The notes under the pieces: model-generated
Seen by the model: only the letters and a program-made list of their open reading frames with translations
Database searches by the model: none
Told to the model about the DNA's origin: nothing
Made by a program: the position numbers and the translations under genes
Source of the DNA: Mycteria americana
Taxonomy: Eukaryota; Chordata; Aves; Ciconiiformes; Ciconiidae
Reading direction: 5' to 3'
Length of the DNA: 64,000 nt
Assembly (NCBI RefSeq): GCF_035582795.1
Contig: NC_134370.1
Span: 55,539,501-55,603,500, forward strand
Shown here: positions 35,901 through 49,195 of the stretch, piece by piece
Layout of the letters: every line of letters begins with the position of its first letter
How positions within the stretch are numbered: the first letter of the stretch is position 1

Positions 35901-36057
35901 GACATAACTGTGTCTTAGCTCCATATTTATTTGAACAGAAGTATAAATCAATTTAAAGTTTTACAGTCAGTGTCTGAGGAAGTTGCAAATGCACCCACAG
36001 GCCTTCTTGTTGCTGCACATAGCTGCCTAACTCACTAGCTGGAGGCTGATTGCCTGC
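23996..36057. other. Intergenic, AT-rich, no gene recognised
   Basis: This is twelve kilobases without a coding exon I can support. Open frames are all under 100 codons, overlap on both strands and lack domains. A TTTG microsatellite lies at 25,189. Possible regulatory motifs (a homeodomain-like AT block near 29,440, a CRE-like TGACGTAA at 33,086) are noted but unproven. No CR1 or LTR end was seen. Confidence 0.6.
25189..25211. repeat. (TTTG)n microsatellite
   Basis: About five and a half uninterrupted TTTG units. Confidence 0.95.
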
Positions 36058-36081
36058 TTTTTTTTTTTTTTTTTTTTTTTT
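36058..36081. repeat. T24 homopolymer
   Basis: An uninterrupted run of 24 T, followed by a G-rich stretch (GGGTGGGGGG). Its length may vary or be misassembled. Confidence 0.9.
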
Positions 36082-39000
36082 GGGTGGGGGGTCATCCTAT
36101 TATATCCTGACCTCTCATTCAGCAATTATTTTGAATCATGCTGAGGACACTTTTCCTCACTTCCTTTGGATTTTCAGTTGCTAATGCAAATGCATCTCAA
36201 AATATCATCTTCCCAAGTTATTAGATCCAGGGCTTGATGATGCATACTGGGCTTAGCTGAAGTATCAAACCAGCAAAGAAAGACCAAGAAATGAAAGAGC
36301 ACCATGTAAATATTGACAGATTGTTTTTATGACTAAGCTACGATTATTATTCCTTAATTTGTCTATGCTTTCAGAAAGGAAGGGAGGAAATTTGAAAAGC
36401 AGAGTAGTATTTTTTTACAACAGGCAACTGTGTGCTGTGATTGTAGAATTTTCTATTCAAGAAATCCCTCAAAATGAAAAAAATTCAGAACAAAAACCCC
36501 AAAAATATCTTACAGTGAAGCAATGTGGTATGTTTAAAAGTAACATCAGTGTGTTCTATGTCTGCATCTGTAATTTGAGATTACATGCACTGTGGATAAG
36601 GTTAAAAACATAATCTTTTCTAACCACCTACCACACATTTATGCAGTATATTGTTTCCTTTTTGACAGCTAAATTACTAGTGATAAAGCTCTGTATCTCT
36701 GCCATGACAGCGTTTGCCCTCTAACATGGTTGTGCAACTGCATCATCTGCTATAAGCTGCACCAGTACAATGAGGGCAGAATCTGGGCCTGTAGCATTTA
36801 GTTAATCATTCTGCGTGCCATTAGCAGAGCTGATACCTTTCTGCCCCCTCCCCTACCTCAGTGCTGGAGGAATAAAGCAACTCAAACTAGTCAATTGCTG
36901 CAATTCTGAAAACAGATTTTTTTTGTGCAAGAAGTTGCCATCTGCACAATCATCCTTTTCCTCTTCGAGTAGCAAACAGCCAGAAGGTACCAAGTCCCCT
37001 CTGTGCGTTGCAGAGGGAAGAATCTCAGACATGGCTTTGGTAGCTGTGCCCTGCTGTTTTTTTAACCCATTGAGGTATTTTCTAAAGATGCTCTTATTTC
37101 CATGTGCTTGGCTGGTGTTATGGTGACCATGAGTGAGTATATCAAGTTACTGGTATGGGAGTAGCCCTGCCAGGAAGCCAGAGGGCATGTTCAGTGCAAA
37201 CTGTTTTTAGAAGCCTAAATAGGCACAGCTCTAAGTTGGGTGCCTGCTATGTTAATAAAAGGACTAAACATTACTTCTCCTACCTCCTGAATGTGGACAG
37301 AACACAGCCTGTATCTGAGAAAAGGCTTACTTTGGGTTGATGTCACACTTGGCTAATTGGCCCTTACAGCATTGTGTAAATAGCAATATTCTTAAACTGG
37401 GGTTAGACATTTGGATTTTTGAGCTTGGGATCTGCTAGAATTTGGGGGGGGTGACTTTTTAAAAATGGAAAGGGGAGAAATTAAGAAAAGAAACAATCAA
37501 ACAAATGCCCCATCCCCTCCAACGTGGGAAATTTTAATGAACAAAATGTGATCAACTCATTCTAAGGGTTAAAGCAAAAATGAAGAGCAGCTTCATTTTT
37601 GGGAAAGCTGCCCCTACTTCCTTTTGTCCTGATGTTGAAAGAGATCTGTTCCTTGCTTCGTGAAGGAAAGAAAATGATCTGCCTCAGGAAAATCAAGTTA
37701 GGAAGGTGACCTACTGATTTATTTATTTTACTCTTCTCATGGTAGTATAAAACATCCAGCTGCAAAGTGCACTGGTTTGTAAACTGAGCTGCTCCACTAG
37801 AGGTTATTCAGATTAAAACTGCTGAAAAACTCTGAGCACCACCCCAAACAGTAAATCCAGGATTTTATCAATTATAATCCCCACACTTTCTTCCCATCCC
37901 CAGATGGTATCAGTTGTAAAATGGCAGCTTGTATCTAAATTTCCACAATTTTGCACATAATATTTATTAAAAAGCTATTTAAATACATCAATCATCTCCT
38001 AGGTTCACTTAAAAATAGCAGAGGACATGAAGTGCTCTCTCATACTGAAGTTTATACCTTAGTCTGTTTTTCTTTTGAATTGTTAGAGAAATGTTAGAAG
38101 CCTGATAGTACAGGAATGGCTGTTTCTTGGCTGTATGCGGTATTGATTTGTAAGAGTAGTGATATTGTAACTGTTCAACTAATTAAGACATTGATAAAGC
38201 ATCTTGATAAAGGATGCCATTCTTCTCCTCTCTAAACTGATTTGCTATTGGGTTTTTTGCTAGGTTGAACATCCAACCCAAACACGTTGGTTAAGACCGC
38301 AAAGATCCCTGTGGGTACTGAGAAGACTATAACCACCACTGCTGACTCACTGCCACACTCATCTGACATGGGAACCGCTATCCAGCCTTTTCCTCCCACC
38401 CCCATTCACATGTTGTTATCTGCCCATGGACCCGGTTCCCTCAACAGCTCTCTGGCTTCATCCCCATCTCAGTGGTACCTTCCCTGATAGCCTAATTTTG
38501 GCTCTGAGCTAGATCCAGTGCCTAGATAGGATAAGTATAAGATTTCAGCCAGATGGATTATGAACAACATTTTCTTTTCAATGTTCTTGGCTCCAACTCC
38601 ACAGAAGATAGTTTCAGCCCAACAGAATAAAATCCCGTCCTTCAGGCAGCTGAGCCAGTTGCCTTACTTTAGCATGCAATGTAGTTATCCTGTATGTTCC
38701 ATATAACAGGTATTCCACTCAGAGCTTCTGTTTTGCACCTGAAATCTGGATGTGCTCCTCATTTCAGGACCACACAGTGTGAACTTCCTTACAAAGGTAG
38801 ACGAAGGCATTAAGAATCTGGACCTATGTATAGTATCATAAATAAAGAGTCTTTCATTTCTTACAATTCACCCTGATCAGAAAAAATAATGTCCGTGCTC
38901 CACTGAGCTCTATGCTGGTGAGAAAAACTCCCCGTGAAGCTTACAAATCTATTCAATGCAAATAGATAATATGACTTTTTTTCCCAACTTGATTCAGATT

Positions 39001-41430
39001 ACAAATGAATGGGATTTAGTCCACCAGTCCTTACTGAGTAATTCTGCAATCACATATTCATGCTGCAGAAGACCTTTCAGTGGGATTCTTTGCAAGATAA
39101 GTCTTTGCCAGCTATTGGAAATGGGATCATTGCAGAGATACTAACATTTTCCTGCTACTTATCAAATGCAGCACAAATCTGCCTGGCATCTTTGTTAATT
39201 ATTCAGAGTGTAGCAGACAAAGATAATATTCTTAGAATTATTATTGGAAGAATTTATGATCTATTATGAAGTGAAAGCAATTTTGATATATGAGCAGTAT
39301 TGGGAGGAACTGCCAGTGTGAAAACTCAAACCGGATCTGTGTGCATAATATTCTTGTCTCGCAGGAAGTAGTGGGAGTAATATGTGAAAGAGTTGTTCAC
39401 AAATCAGTATCCTTGGGAGCTCTCTAGATGACTTTTCCTGCACTTTGTGATACTCTGCAAAAAGAAAGATCCTCTTTCCCCTTCTTGAGCCTTTTTATGT
39501 CACAAAGTGTGCACACAAAGCCTTGTGTGTAACAGCTCACGCTGGTTCTTCAGCAAAGGATGCAGAGTAGGATCAGGTACAAAACAAAGGTTCCAGTCCA
39601 TGATGGTGGTTACAACTACAAATCTCAGTGCAAAATAATGTTAATCATTAAAACAAAGGCATTGTTAAAACTGTCTCCATTATTAAAGGCTGATTTATCT
39701 TTCCACACTGTAGTGGGATGAATACCGGACAAGCCTTTGCATTGCCTTCACTCACAGCTTAACTGGAATCATGGACAGTTTTCATAATGAAGTCCACAGC
39801 CTGCAAAAGATTTGTATTCCAAGTGTATGCATAGACCCTGTTGTTCCAGACTGTACTTCTTTCCCAAAGCATGCACTGACAAGCTCTTCAGTATGTTTAT
39901 TACTGTACAACACTGTAAGCCAACTAATGTTTATTGCTGGCTGCACATTAGGTCAATCCAGAGTTTCACCATAACAAGGTATGTTTTCAGTGGGTTGTGC
40001 CTGAAGGGCACTATCCCTTACGGATCAGCGTAGTGGGGAGAAGAACCCGCATCTTAATAAGGGTGTGCTGAGCTCCTACCTTAGCCTCAGGGGAGAGTAC
40101 GTAGAGTGACAAGTCCTGTCCTTGTATGCCCCAAGCACAACCACTTTTGATTTGTACCTTGCCTTTTTCCAGGGCTCTGGGATGGAGGAAATCCTCCTCA
40201 TGTCCTGCCTCACTCCACATAGCTGCACTAAGGCCAACCACAATTACTGGTATGTGTTTTATGTTGAATAATTAATACATGTTGATATATGTTGAATTAT
40301 AAATACATGTGTATTATACCTAAGTTATGTTCATAAAGCAAAGATGCATCCATAAATATATGTACCAGACTGTTCCGTACATAGAAGACAGATGGTATTT
40401 ATTCTATATTAATTAATAATGCATGCAAACCTTCCTCCCTCTTTAAATATCTTTAACATCCTTTTTTAGAATCCAAATGTACACATACAGATTCTTTTTG
40501 CTTTGACAGCTGACCATCGTATTTTATCTCCATTCAACATAGGTAGCCTTAGTTTGTTCTTATACGTACTGTCTTGTGTATCTTCAGTCTAAATGTCATT
40601 ATTGTAATTCTACTTTCTACTTAAATCAAGTTAATCAATTGATTTAATCAATTTAAAGATGGAAAGCAAACAATGGTGCTAACCCTCCTGAAATTTGGAG
40701 AGTTAATAAGTCAAATTTGACAGGATTTGGGTCTGCAGGTGTTGGCTTCACTGGCCATCACCTTTTTTTATAGTTTGTTTTTTCTTAGTCACTTGTTTCA
40801 GAATAACATTACACATAAGGATGAAATGTGGCCACTGCTGAGATTTTACTGTTCAGAGTAACTTGTTCAGAAATATTGCTTGAGACACGTGGTCTTTGCC
40901 ATTGTAGTCTTACACTGGAACATTTCTGCCTTACAACTAGAGCCACACATAGATGTGGCTAAAAGCAAAAAAGCAATGGCACTATCATGGATATTCAAAT
41001 CCTATTGCTTTAAGGGACACTCTAAAAGAAACTAGGCCAAAAACTTGACCTATTTTAAAAGACATGGCAATCTGTTCTTTTAAAAAATCATTTACACTTC
41101 ATTGAGTCCTCTCTCTCCTATACCATGAAAAATATTGTACAGTAGCAAGATTCAGAATTATTCTATCTCTGTACAGTTTCCCATACAAATATTGCAAGCT
41201 GAAGTCTCCAATTTGACAGTTTAATTTTTCTCCATCACTGATCTTGAGAAAGAAATAATCTTAAAAATTAGCAAATGCGTAAATTGAACTAATTATGTGT
41301 AGCTAACTAAAATTGCTACATCACTGCACTTTCTCCCTAGTGTTAGCTGCAATTGACCCATTTGGCAACCAAAAGGTCTTAGGATCCATAAAGGATTTTT
41401 GCTTCTAGGTTCTTCTATGTTTTGAATTTG
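36082..41430. other. Intergenic, no gene recognised
   Basis: This stretch is AT-rich with short chance open frames. A POU octamer, ATGCAAAT (36,184-36,191), lies in what could be a conserved noncoding element. Degenerate ATGTTGAAT(T)A repeats occur at 40,240-40,320. No gene was recognised. Confidence 0.6.
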
Positions 41431-42460
41431 AAAACCAGGAGCAGTGAGCCATATTTCTCAGTTATTTTGTTGTTTGAAATCTGGCTGTGAAACTCTATTT
41501 ACTTTGTGTTGGACTCCTGCCAGAGAAGGCCTGGTTTTAGCAGATGGTCACGGAGTGGAGGCCAGACGTTTCCTGCTGCGTCCTGACGAGGCACTGATAG
41601 CACTGCTCCCAGGCACAGGCAGCACTGCCTTCAGCAGCCACCAACGCTGGAGGTGCAAGTGACTGTGGGCAGAAAGATTGTGAAGAGTTCATGAAGCAGC
41701 CCTTGGGGCAAAGCCTTCATGGACAAGAGGGTCCTGATGTGGTGCTCAGAGGTGGTGGAGCTGCCGGCCAGAAGATGAGCAGGGGGAGGGCTGGAGTTTT
41801 GACCAAGAAGAACTGAAGTGTTAAAACCAGATGGACGTAAAGCAGTAGCGATGAGATGTGATTGCTTTGGTCTTTGACAGGTCACCCCACTGTCTTGCCA
41901 GGGATAGAGAGCTGAAGGAAGAAAGACAAAATGGGAGGCTGTGGCATCATACTGTTGTGTGGGTTTGCCTGTCTGCTCTACAGGCACAATGTGCAGGTAG
42001 AATTTTCCTTTTCCCCCATTTCTGGGGGGCAACTTTTCTGAGAACAAAAATCCTTAATGTGTCCTCACATTTGATCTTTCAAGACACTGCCTGCTTGCAA
42101 GATGGGAAATTAAAGGGCAATGCCATAATCCCAAGCACTTGTGTATCGCTGGATCACTACCTTGCCAATTTGCATACAGGAGAAAATGCAAACAAATTTC
42201 TCAGGAGGCCATAGGGCTTGGAAATCCTCCAGGATTCCTTCAGGCAGCAGTAAGATTAAGGACATCCATAGTTTATCTGAGGATCCAGAGCTTGGGCCAA
42301 CGTAGCTGAAATTCATGGTTCCTGTGCCACGTGGCTCTGCATTTGGGGATTTGATGCTCTCCCATTCTCTGCTATCAGATACCTGGAGCCATTGCATTAC
42401 CGTGTGAGGCTTCTTTGGGTCATGATTTTGTGCAGGTAGCAAGACCCCTGCAAACTGAAG
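41431..42460. other. GC-richer unassigned block 5' of the CR1
   Basis: This kilobase is less AT-rich than its surroundings and carries overlapping open frames of 110-138 codons on both strands (41,631-42,047 minus, 41,858-42,214 plus, 42,110-42,442 minus). None shows a domain I know. It does not match the CR1 endonuclease region as I remember it, so I treat it as flanking DNA or an unknown older repeat. Confidence 0.45.
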
Positions 42461-42550
42461 TCCTGAACGGTCCTGGAGGGCAAAGGAGTCCAGGAAGGCT
42501 GGACATTCTTCAAGAAAGAAATCGTAAAGGCGCAGGAGCAGGCCATCCCC

Positions 42551-42769
42551 ATGTGCCGAAAGACGAGCTGGCAGGGAAGAAGACTGGCCTGGCTGAACAG
42601 AGAGCTTTGGCTGGAACTCAGGAAAAAAAGGAGAGTTTACGACCTTTGGAAGAAGGGGCAGGCAACTCAGGAGGACTACAAAGATGTCATGAGGTTATGC
42701 AGGGAGAAAATTAGAAGGGCCAAAGCCCAACTAGAACTTAATCTGGCTACTGTCATAAAAGACAATTAA
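42551..42769 (+). pseudogene. CR1 ORF2 pre-RT fragment
   Basis: This open segment has the pre-RT helical linker of CR1 ORF2, including WLNRELWLELRKKRRVYDLW and REKIRRAKAQLELNLA. It ends at a TAA where related copies read on into a lysine-rich stretch. Confidence 0.88.
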
Positions 42770-42999
42770 AAATGTTTCTCTAAATACATTAGCAACAAAA
42801 AAAGGGCTAAGGAGAATCTCCAGCCCTTATTGGACGTGGGGGGAAACATAGTGACAAAAGGTGAGGAAAGGCTGAGGTATTTAATGCCTTCTTTGCCTCA
42901 GTCTTTAATAGTCAGACCAGTTGTTCTCTGGGTACCCAGCCCCCTGCGCTGGAAGACAGAGACGGGGAGCAGAATGAAGCCCCCATAATCCAAGGGGAA

Positions 43000-43251
43000 A
43001 TGGTTAGTGACCTGCTCCACCACTTAGACACACACCAGTCTATGGGGCTGGATGGGATCCACCCAAGGGTACAGAGGGAGCTGGTGGAAGTGTTCACCAG
43101 GTCACTTTCAATCCTTTTTCAGCAGTCCTGGCTAACCAGGGAGATCCCAGTTGACTGGAGGTTAGAAAATGTGATGCCCATCTACAAGAAGGGCCAGAAG
43201 GAGGATCTGGGGAGCTACAGGCCTGCCAGTCTGACCTCGGTGCCGGGGTAG
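43000..43251 (+). pseudogene. CR1 ORF2 RT N-terminal fragment
   Basis: This open segment has THQSMGLDGIHPRVQREL and IYKKGQKEDLGSYRPASLTS, the fingers region of CR1 reverse transcriptase. It ends at a TAG in VPG* where related copies have a lysine codon. Confidence 0.9.
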
Positions 43252-43409
43252 GTTATGGAGCAGATCATCCTGAGTGCCATCATGCAGCATGTACAGGACA
43301 AGCAGGTGATCGGGCCCAGTCAGCATGGGTTCATGAAAGGCAGGTCCTGCTTGACCAACCTGATCTCCTTCTACAACAAGGTGACCTGCCTAGTGGATGA
43401 CGGAAGGCT

Positions 43410-44147
43410 GTGGATGTTGTCTACCTAGACTTTACTAAAGCCTTTGACACCATTTCCCACAGCATTCTCCTGGTGAAACTGGCTGCTCATGGCTTGGACG
43501 GGCTTACGCTTTGCTGGGTAAAACACTGGCTGGATGACCAGGCCCAAAGAGTTGTAGTGAATGGAGTTAACTCCAGTTGGTGGCTGGTCACAAGTGGTGG
43601 TCCTGAGGGCTCAGTATTGGGGCCAGTTCTGTTTAGTATCTTTATCAATGATCTCGACAAGGGGATTGAGTGCACCCTCAGTAAGTTTGCAGATGACACC
43701 AAGTTGGGTGGGAGTGTTGATCTGCTTGAGGGTAGGAAGGCTCTGCAGAGGGACCTGGACAGGCTGGATCGATGGGCCGAGGTCAATTGTATGAGGTTCA
43801 ACAAGGCTAAGTGCAAGGTCCTGCACTTGGGCCACAGCAACCCCATGCAACACTACAGACTTGGGGAAGAGTGTCTGGAAAGATGCCTGGTGGAAAAGGA
43901 CCTGGGGGTGTTGGTCAACAGCCGCCTGAACATGAGCCAGCAGTGTGCCCAGGTGGCCAAGAAGGCCAATGGCATCCTGGCTTGTATCAGGAATAGTGTG
44001 GCCAGCAGGACTAGGGTAGTGATTGTCCCCCTGTACTCGGCACTAGTGAGGCCGCACCTTGAATACTGTGTTCAGTTTTGGGCCCCTCACTACAAGAGAG
44101 ACATTGAGTTGCTGGAGCGTGTCCAAAGAAGGGCACAAAGCTGGTGA
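43410..44147 (+). pseudogene. CR1 reverse transcriptase fragment
   Basis: This is the longest open piece (245 codons) of the broken CR1 ORF2. It contains [11 protein letters not shown] (RT motif with catalytic Asp), [17 protein letters not shown] and the catalytic FADDTKLGG box, followed by thumb-region text ([29 protein letters not shown]). The residue before GSVLGP is E where CR1 copies normally have Q. The normal upstream part (42,551-43,251) and downstream part (44,150-44,488, ending with a stop) are in other frames. It is non-functional as it stands. Confidence 0.92.
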
Positions 44148-44488
44148 AGGGTCTGGAGAACAAGTCTGATGAGGAGCAGCTGAGAGAACTGGGGTTGTTT
44201 AGCCTGGAGAAAAGGAGGCTGAGGGGAGACCTTCTTGCTCTCTACAACTACCTGAAAGGAGGTTGTAGTGAGGTGAGTGTTGGTCTCTTCTCCCAAGTAA
44301 CAAGTGATAGGACAAGAGGAAATGGCCTCAAGTTGCACCAGGGGAGGTTTAGACTGGATATTAGGAAATTTTACTTCCCTGAAAGGTTTATCAAGCATTG
44401 GAACAGGCTGCCCAGGGAAGTGGTTGAGTCACCGTCCCTGGAGGTATTTAAAAGATGTGTAGATGTGGTGCTTAGGGACATGGTTTAG
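44144..44488 (+). pseudogene. CR1 ORF2 C-terminal fragment
   Basis: This is the continuation of the CR1 protein after a probable one-base deletion near 44,130. It includes [31 protein letters not shown] and [19 protein letters not shown], then a stop where CR1 ORF2 normally ends. These segments are standard for the CR1 C-terminus. Confidence 0.9.
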
Positions 44489-44573
44489 TGGTGGACTTGG
44501 CAGTGCTAGGTTAACGCTTGGACTTGATGACTTTAAAGGTCTTTTCCAACCTAAACGATACTATGGTTCTATG

Positions 44574-47500
44574 AACTGCAGCTTTGTTACATGAAACTTG
44601 TGTATATTTCTCTCTCCCTGGCCTTGATTCTGTCAGAATCTCCCTAAAACTGAGCCTCTGGGTCAGCACAAGAGACAACTAACAAGATCAGGCATCTGTG
44701 TAGGGGTCTGACTGAAAATATTTTTCCCCTAACTTCTACCTGCAGGAGCATCAAATATTCAACAACACTGAAAATGGAATGATGTCTCTGTTTAAAACCT
44801 CACTCAGTCAAGTATCAAACTTTGGTATTTCTTTCAGTGACAGCCCTTCCTTCCTACTCATCAGCCTTGTACAGGACAGTCTGAATCACCACTTTCATGA
44901 CCCACTGTCCTCTTCTAAGTAGTTTTCTTAGGCTGTGGTAGTTGGTGCCTTTTTCTTCCTTACTGACTTCTTCCAGCTTGAAGACAAGCATGCAGTATAT
45001 AGGAACAACATACTCATAACTTTTTCAAGCTCAGCAGCTGAGCCCATTTGACATTACATTGAGACAAAGATTTTTTGTACTGTACAGAGGAGGCAGTCTA
45101 CAGAAATGAAAAGTTTCAAACTATCTGTGTCATCAAAGAACCTGGATGGACCTTGGGAATTTAACCTGGTTATCATGATTTACAGAATGCAAATGATCTG
45201 TGTATTACCCCAGCAAAGCACCATACTCCTTGTCTGACTGACCATGGCAAGCTACAGCCAGGCTTGCATGAGCCTGGGCCATCGCTGTTTTGCACCTGAT
45301 GATCATCCACATCTGCACAGAGTAAGGGCTGCATACCCATTTCCTTAGCACTTTAAAACTGCCTTGCAGAGCTATGAATGACTAAATGGATGGCAAAGCA
45401 GAGAACTGGAGCTGTGGTTGCCAAGAAAACTGTTTCCGTAACTAGTCAGACTGGTAGCTAATACTTTCTTCACTGGAGAAGGCCTTGTGATCACGGGGAC
45501 TACCTCAGACTTCCCTAGCATTTTTTTTAATGTTTCCCGTTATTTGCCAGGTTGCATGCAATACTGCCTTCCACACAACACTTGCACCCACTCCAAACAG
45601 ATGCTGCTAGACCCAGCAAAGCTTGGCAAACTTCTGGTCAAGCAGGCTTTCAATATAATTAAAATAGCCCCCTTTTCACTTCCAGGTTTGAACACAGCCC
45701 GGTTTCTCCTGTCAGTTGGTATGATATGAGTCTGAATTTTTCCTAGGTAAACTGGCTGGGTTTTTTTAAATAATTTAAACCATAAAGGCTGAAGTATTCA
45801 TTAAAATTGGTTAGGTGAATTACTAGTTACTGCACTTTCATTTTACAGGTGCTACACATGAACGGAGATAACAAAACAAAGAGAACCAGAGGGAGATGTC
45901 TTGGGCATAGCTCAGGATACATGGAGACAGACATCCCTAGGGAAGGAGAGTTGCAAAAAGGCATCAAAATGGAGTTCACTGAACCAGAATTTAAAGCTTT
46001 TGGAAAGTGTCTTTTTTTAGCAAGCCTTTAAAGTCAATTATCCTCACAGAACATGTTTTGTGTTTGTCTTGAGGATAAAGATAGCGAGATTTCATTCTTT
46101 ATCTGCCTCATACCTCAGGTTAGTCTCTGAGTGTGCAGGTCTCTGGCCCTGTGCTAGACAAGAGGTGGCAGATCCCTCTCTATTGACCGGAGAGCGGGAA
46201 AAGTGCCTTCCCCTCAGTGCTGGCTGCTAGCTGGAGAAAGGGCAGCGAGGCATTCCTCCTTGAAAGCATGAGACACTATATTCCCCAACTGTCAGAGACA
46301 ATTCATAACAGGGAAGAAAAAACAAAACAAAGCCACGCTAAAGTGCAGTAGAGAAAATCCTGGAAAATAGGTTAGACAGTATTTAAGCACAACTTTTCCC
46401 CGCAGAGAGGGCTTGCGTTAGATCCTAAGCTCCAGAAATGGAGGGAAAATAAACACAGCTTTTGGAATTAACCTGGCAAAATGGAGTTAGCTCCCGCCTG
46501 TCACAGGACCGCACGGTGGAGATTGTCTTCATGCAGACAGCCGGCTCTTTCTTTCCCCAAAATGGCTCTTTCATTCTCTTTTGAAGATCATCCTCTAATG
46601 AATATATCTGTCTGGCACAGCAGGCTTCCAGTGCTTTTGAGTTAGAAAAGACAGGAATTTTAGTGCTAATACAGCAACATCAGTTTCTAGACAAGCAAAA
46701 TTTGTCTGCAGAAAGGGAGAGGAGGACAGGAAGCCCCTAGCCTACCTGTTTTGAGCTCAGCTGCTGCGCTCTTCAATAAAAACAGACGTTTGGAAAATGG
46801 GAAACAGTAAGTAAGATCCCGGTCCTGCAAATACTGGTGAGGTTTCTGACATGCTTAAACTTTCACACATGCCTTCGTTTACAGTAATGGGACTTAAAAT
46901 TAACTCCTTTATATTACTTTTTGTGCGTTTTTTATACAGTGCTGACCCAGGAGCTCAATCTCAGTGTCAAATTAAGGTGTTCAGAGCCATTAGGTACAAG
47001 AAGTCCAGCAGATGGTTGTAGTGGTCCTCGGTGGATAGTCCGTGGAGGTCTCCAGTCAGTCCACCTGAGTTCAGGTTCGTCTCTTAGCTGTTAAATAATT
47101 CCCCTCAGTGTCTTCAAGTTAATGCTGTCAGCCCAAGCTCTTTGTTTACACAATTATTCTGGATCTATTCGTTCTTTGCTTTACTTGTATATAATCATGT
47201 AAACTGCGTATAAGATGCTGCCATTTTTCTTTCACCCATTTTGCACAAGTGCAGGGACTGTATGAAACACAAGGCACGTTCAGCTGGTTGTGTAGGAGTC
47301 AGCTAAAATGGCCTCTGTTTATGGGCCTACCTACTGCGTAAAGGGAAAAATTCCTCACTCGGTGTTAAAACAGGTGTGTAACAAACCTGCGCCAAACTCG
47401 TGCTCAGTCGCACTGAGGGAACATGAGGGAAGCACCGAGGGGGAACTACTCCTAATATGAAAAGGCTCTTGGAGAGCAGAGTGTGGGCCTCTCTGCTGTA

Positions 47501-49195
47501 GCTACACACAACACAGCCCCATCTCTTTCATGCTGGAAAAAATATTAAATTATTCTTTACTGCTGGGCCCAAGGAGGAAATCTCTTCTTCATCCGAAACG
47601 GGACCCCGATCTCATTTTGGGCCTCTATGCAACCTTATTTTGGGCCTACTACTCAAATCCAGCAATAGAAACTGGCTTACAGTTGAAAGGCTTCACACTA
47701 AAAAAGCACAGAAAAAAAGAAGTGGTTTTTTTTTTAAAAAAAAGGTGAATTGATGGTGAGATATGGGAGTACAGACATAACTTTTGAGGCCCACTGACCA
47801 CTTCCACCACAAAAATGCAACCTGGGAGTCTGGCCCACTTATTTAATCTCTGTGCCAATTAAATCACATTCTGCCCTAAAACACCTGGTGTTATTACAGG
47901 GTGGCAGTGGTGGCCCTGGGGTGCCAGCCTGTGCCCGGCACGGCAGATTTTGCAGAATAGATGTGACTAATTTATTTTTTTGGTCATATGATGCCCATAT
48001 AGCTGTAAATAAGTGTGATTACAATTTGACATGGCTGGGAACTAAATTCATGAGGAACTAAATAATAAATTTGTCTTCCAACTGCTGGTTTAGACTGAAA
48101 GCAACACTGAAATGATGTATATCTTTCCAATTTATTGTAATAGTCTACGATCCTGCAAACATGATGCACATCTGTTGAACTTTATTCTGATATGTAGGCC
48201 CATCGATTTCAATCTGGGACTAAGAGATACGTGTAGGCCAGAACGTTTTTATGGCTGGGATCCCCGTGGGTTAAGCTCTGGCCAGGCAGATGTCACAGGG
48301 TCCAACAAAAGATCTCAACAGAGGCAACCCTGGCTGTGTTGATACAATTGGTATTAAGTGGAAATTGCCACAAAACCAGAGAACATCACCCAGGACATTC
48401 ACATTTGTCCTTCTGTGCCAGTTTACATGCATATTGATGTAGTTTTCCTGCAAAAAGCATAGCGGTTAGGGATTTTAAATTGATTACTTTCCTGTTTACT
48501 TCTGATTACAATTTTTACTTGTGTTTTTCTCTTCGTTTTTGGATGCCCTTCAGAAAATTTCCAATTAAAGTTAAAAAAAATGCTTTTAATAAGAGGCAGG
48601 AACAAGAGAGCTTAGTTTTTGTGGTTCTGATGAGAGGTTTTATAAGGAGAAGAAAATCACCATCATTCTCATAGCCATTAATGTTCTGATTTTGGAGCAG
48701 TGGAAATGTAAGTGAAGATTTATTTTTTCAAAGTCTCGCTTTGGTTGGTGATGTAGTAATTTACAAACACTCATCTCCTAAATTTAGCAATGCCATGTCT
48801 CCATGTGTGCATTTACACTATTAGGTGTCTTTAGGCCCACATTTTCTGTGATCAGCATAGGCTAGAAGTCACTCCTTTATCATTGCGTACTACCGTCAGA
48901 AAGGGTACCTGTGCATCCATCCCCCTGCCAAGTGCTGTCCCGGTGGGCTGAGCATGAAAATTGCAAATTCCCGTCAGAACACTACCAGAATTGGAGTGGT
49001 TGGGAAAAGAGGGGCAACACAGGGGCAGCTTGAGCCGTCTTTGCTGCTCACAGAAAGCTGGGGGTAAAGGCCCGTGGGACTAATGGCACCACGGCCCCAT
49101 TTACGTCCAGGGGACACACGAGAAGGGGCGGCCCGGCCTGCCACTGCCCCGTGTCAATGGCTGGCTTCCTCAGGGACGTGTGAGCAGCGAGGAAT
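44574..49195. other. Intergenic, no gene recognised
   Basis: AT-rich to mixed sequence between the CR1 and the RFX7 promoter. There is a T10-A8 mirror run at 47,726-47,743. Open frames are short and without domains. GC content rises gradually from about 48,880. Nothing else was recognised. Confidence 0.6.

Larger units (their letters stand above)
42461..44573 (+). mobile_element. CR1 LINE, 5'-truncated and decayed
   Basis: The sequence follows the avian CR1 ORF2 from just before the reverse transcriptase to the 3' tail. The 3' end has the diagnostic ACTTGATGA...TCTTTTCCAACCTAAACGAT followed by two degenerate ATTCTATG-type 8-mers. The endonuclease part is missing, so the copy is 5'-truncated. 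Coding continuity is broken: stops at about 42,767 and 43,250, a frame change near 43,404, another near 44,130. Possible target duplications are AACTGAAG (42453-42460) and AACTGCAG (44574-44581), one mismatch apart. High similarity to the consensus I remember suggests moderate age and a subfamily common in Neoaves. Confidence 0.92.

Noticed and set aside
36058..36081. T24 as the poly(A) tail of a minus-strand processed pseudogene
   Set aside because: No gene-like sequence lies upstream of it on the minus strand. It looks like a simple homopolymer.
41631..42047. 138-codon minus-strand open frame before the CR1
   Set aside because: No family resemblance, and overlapping frames on the other strand. 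Kept only as an unassigned block.
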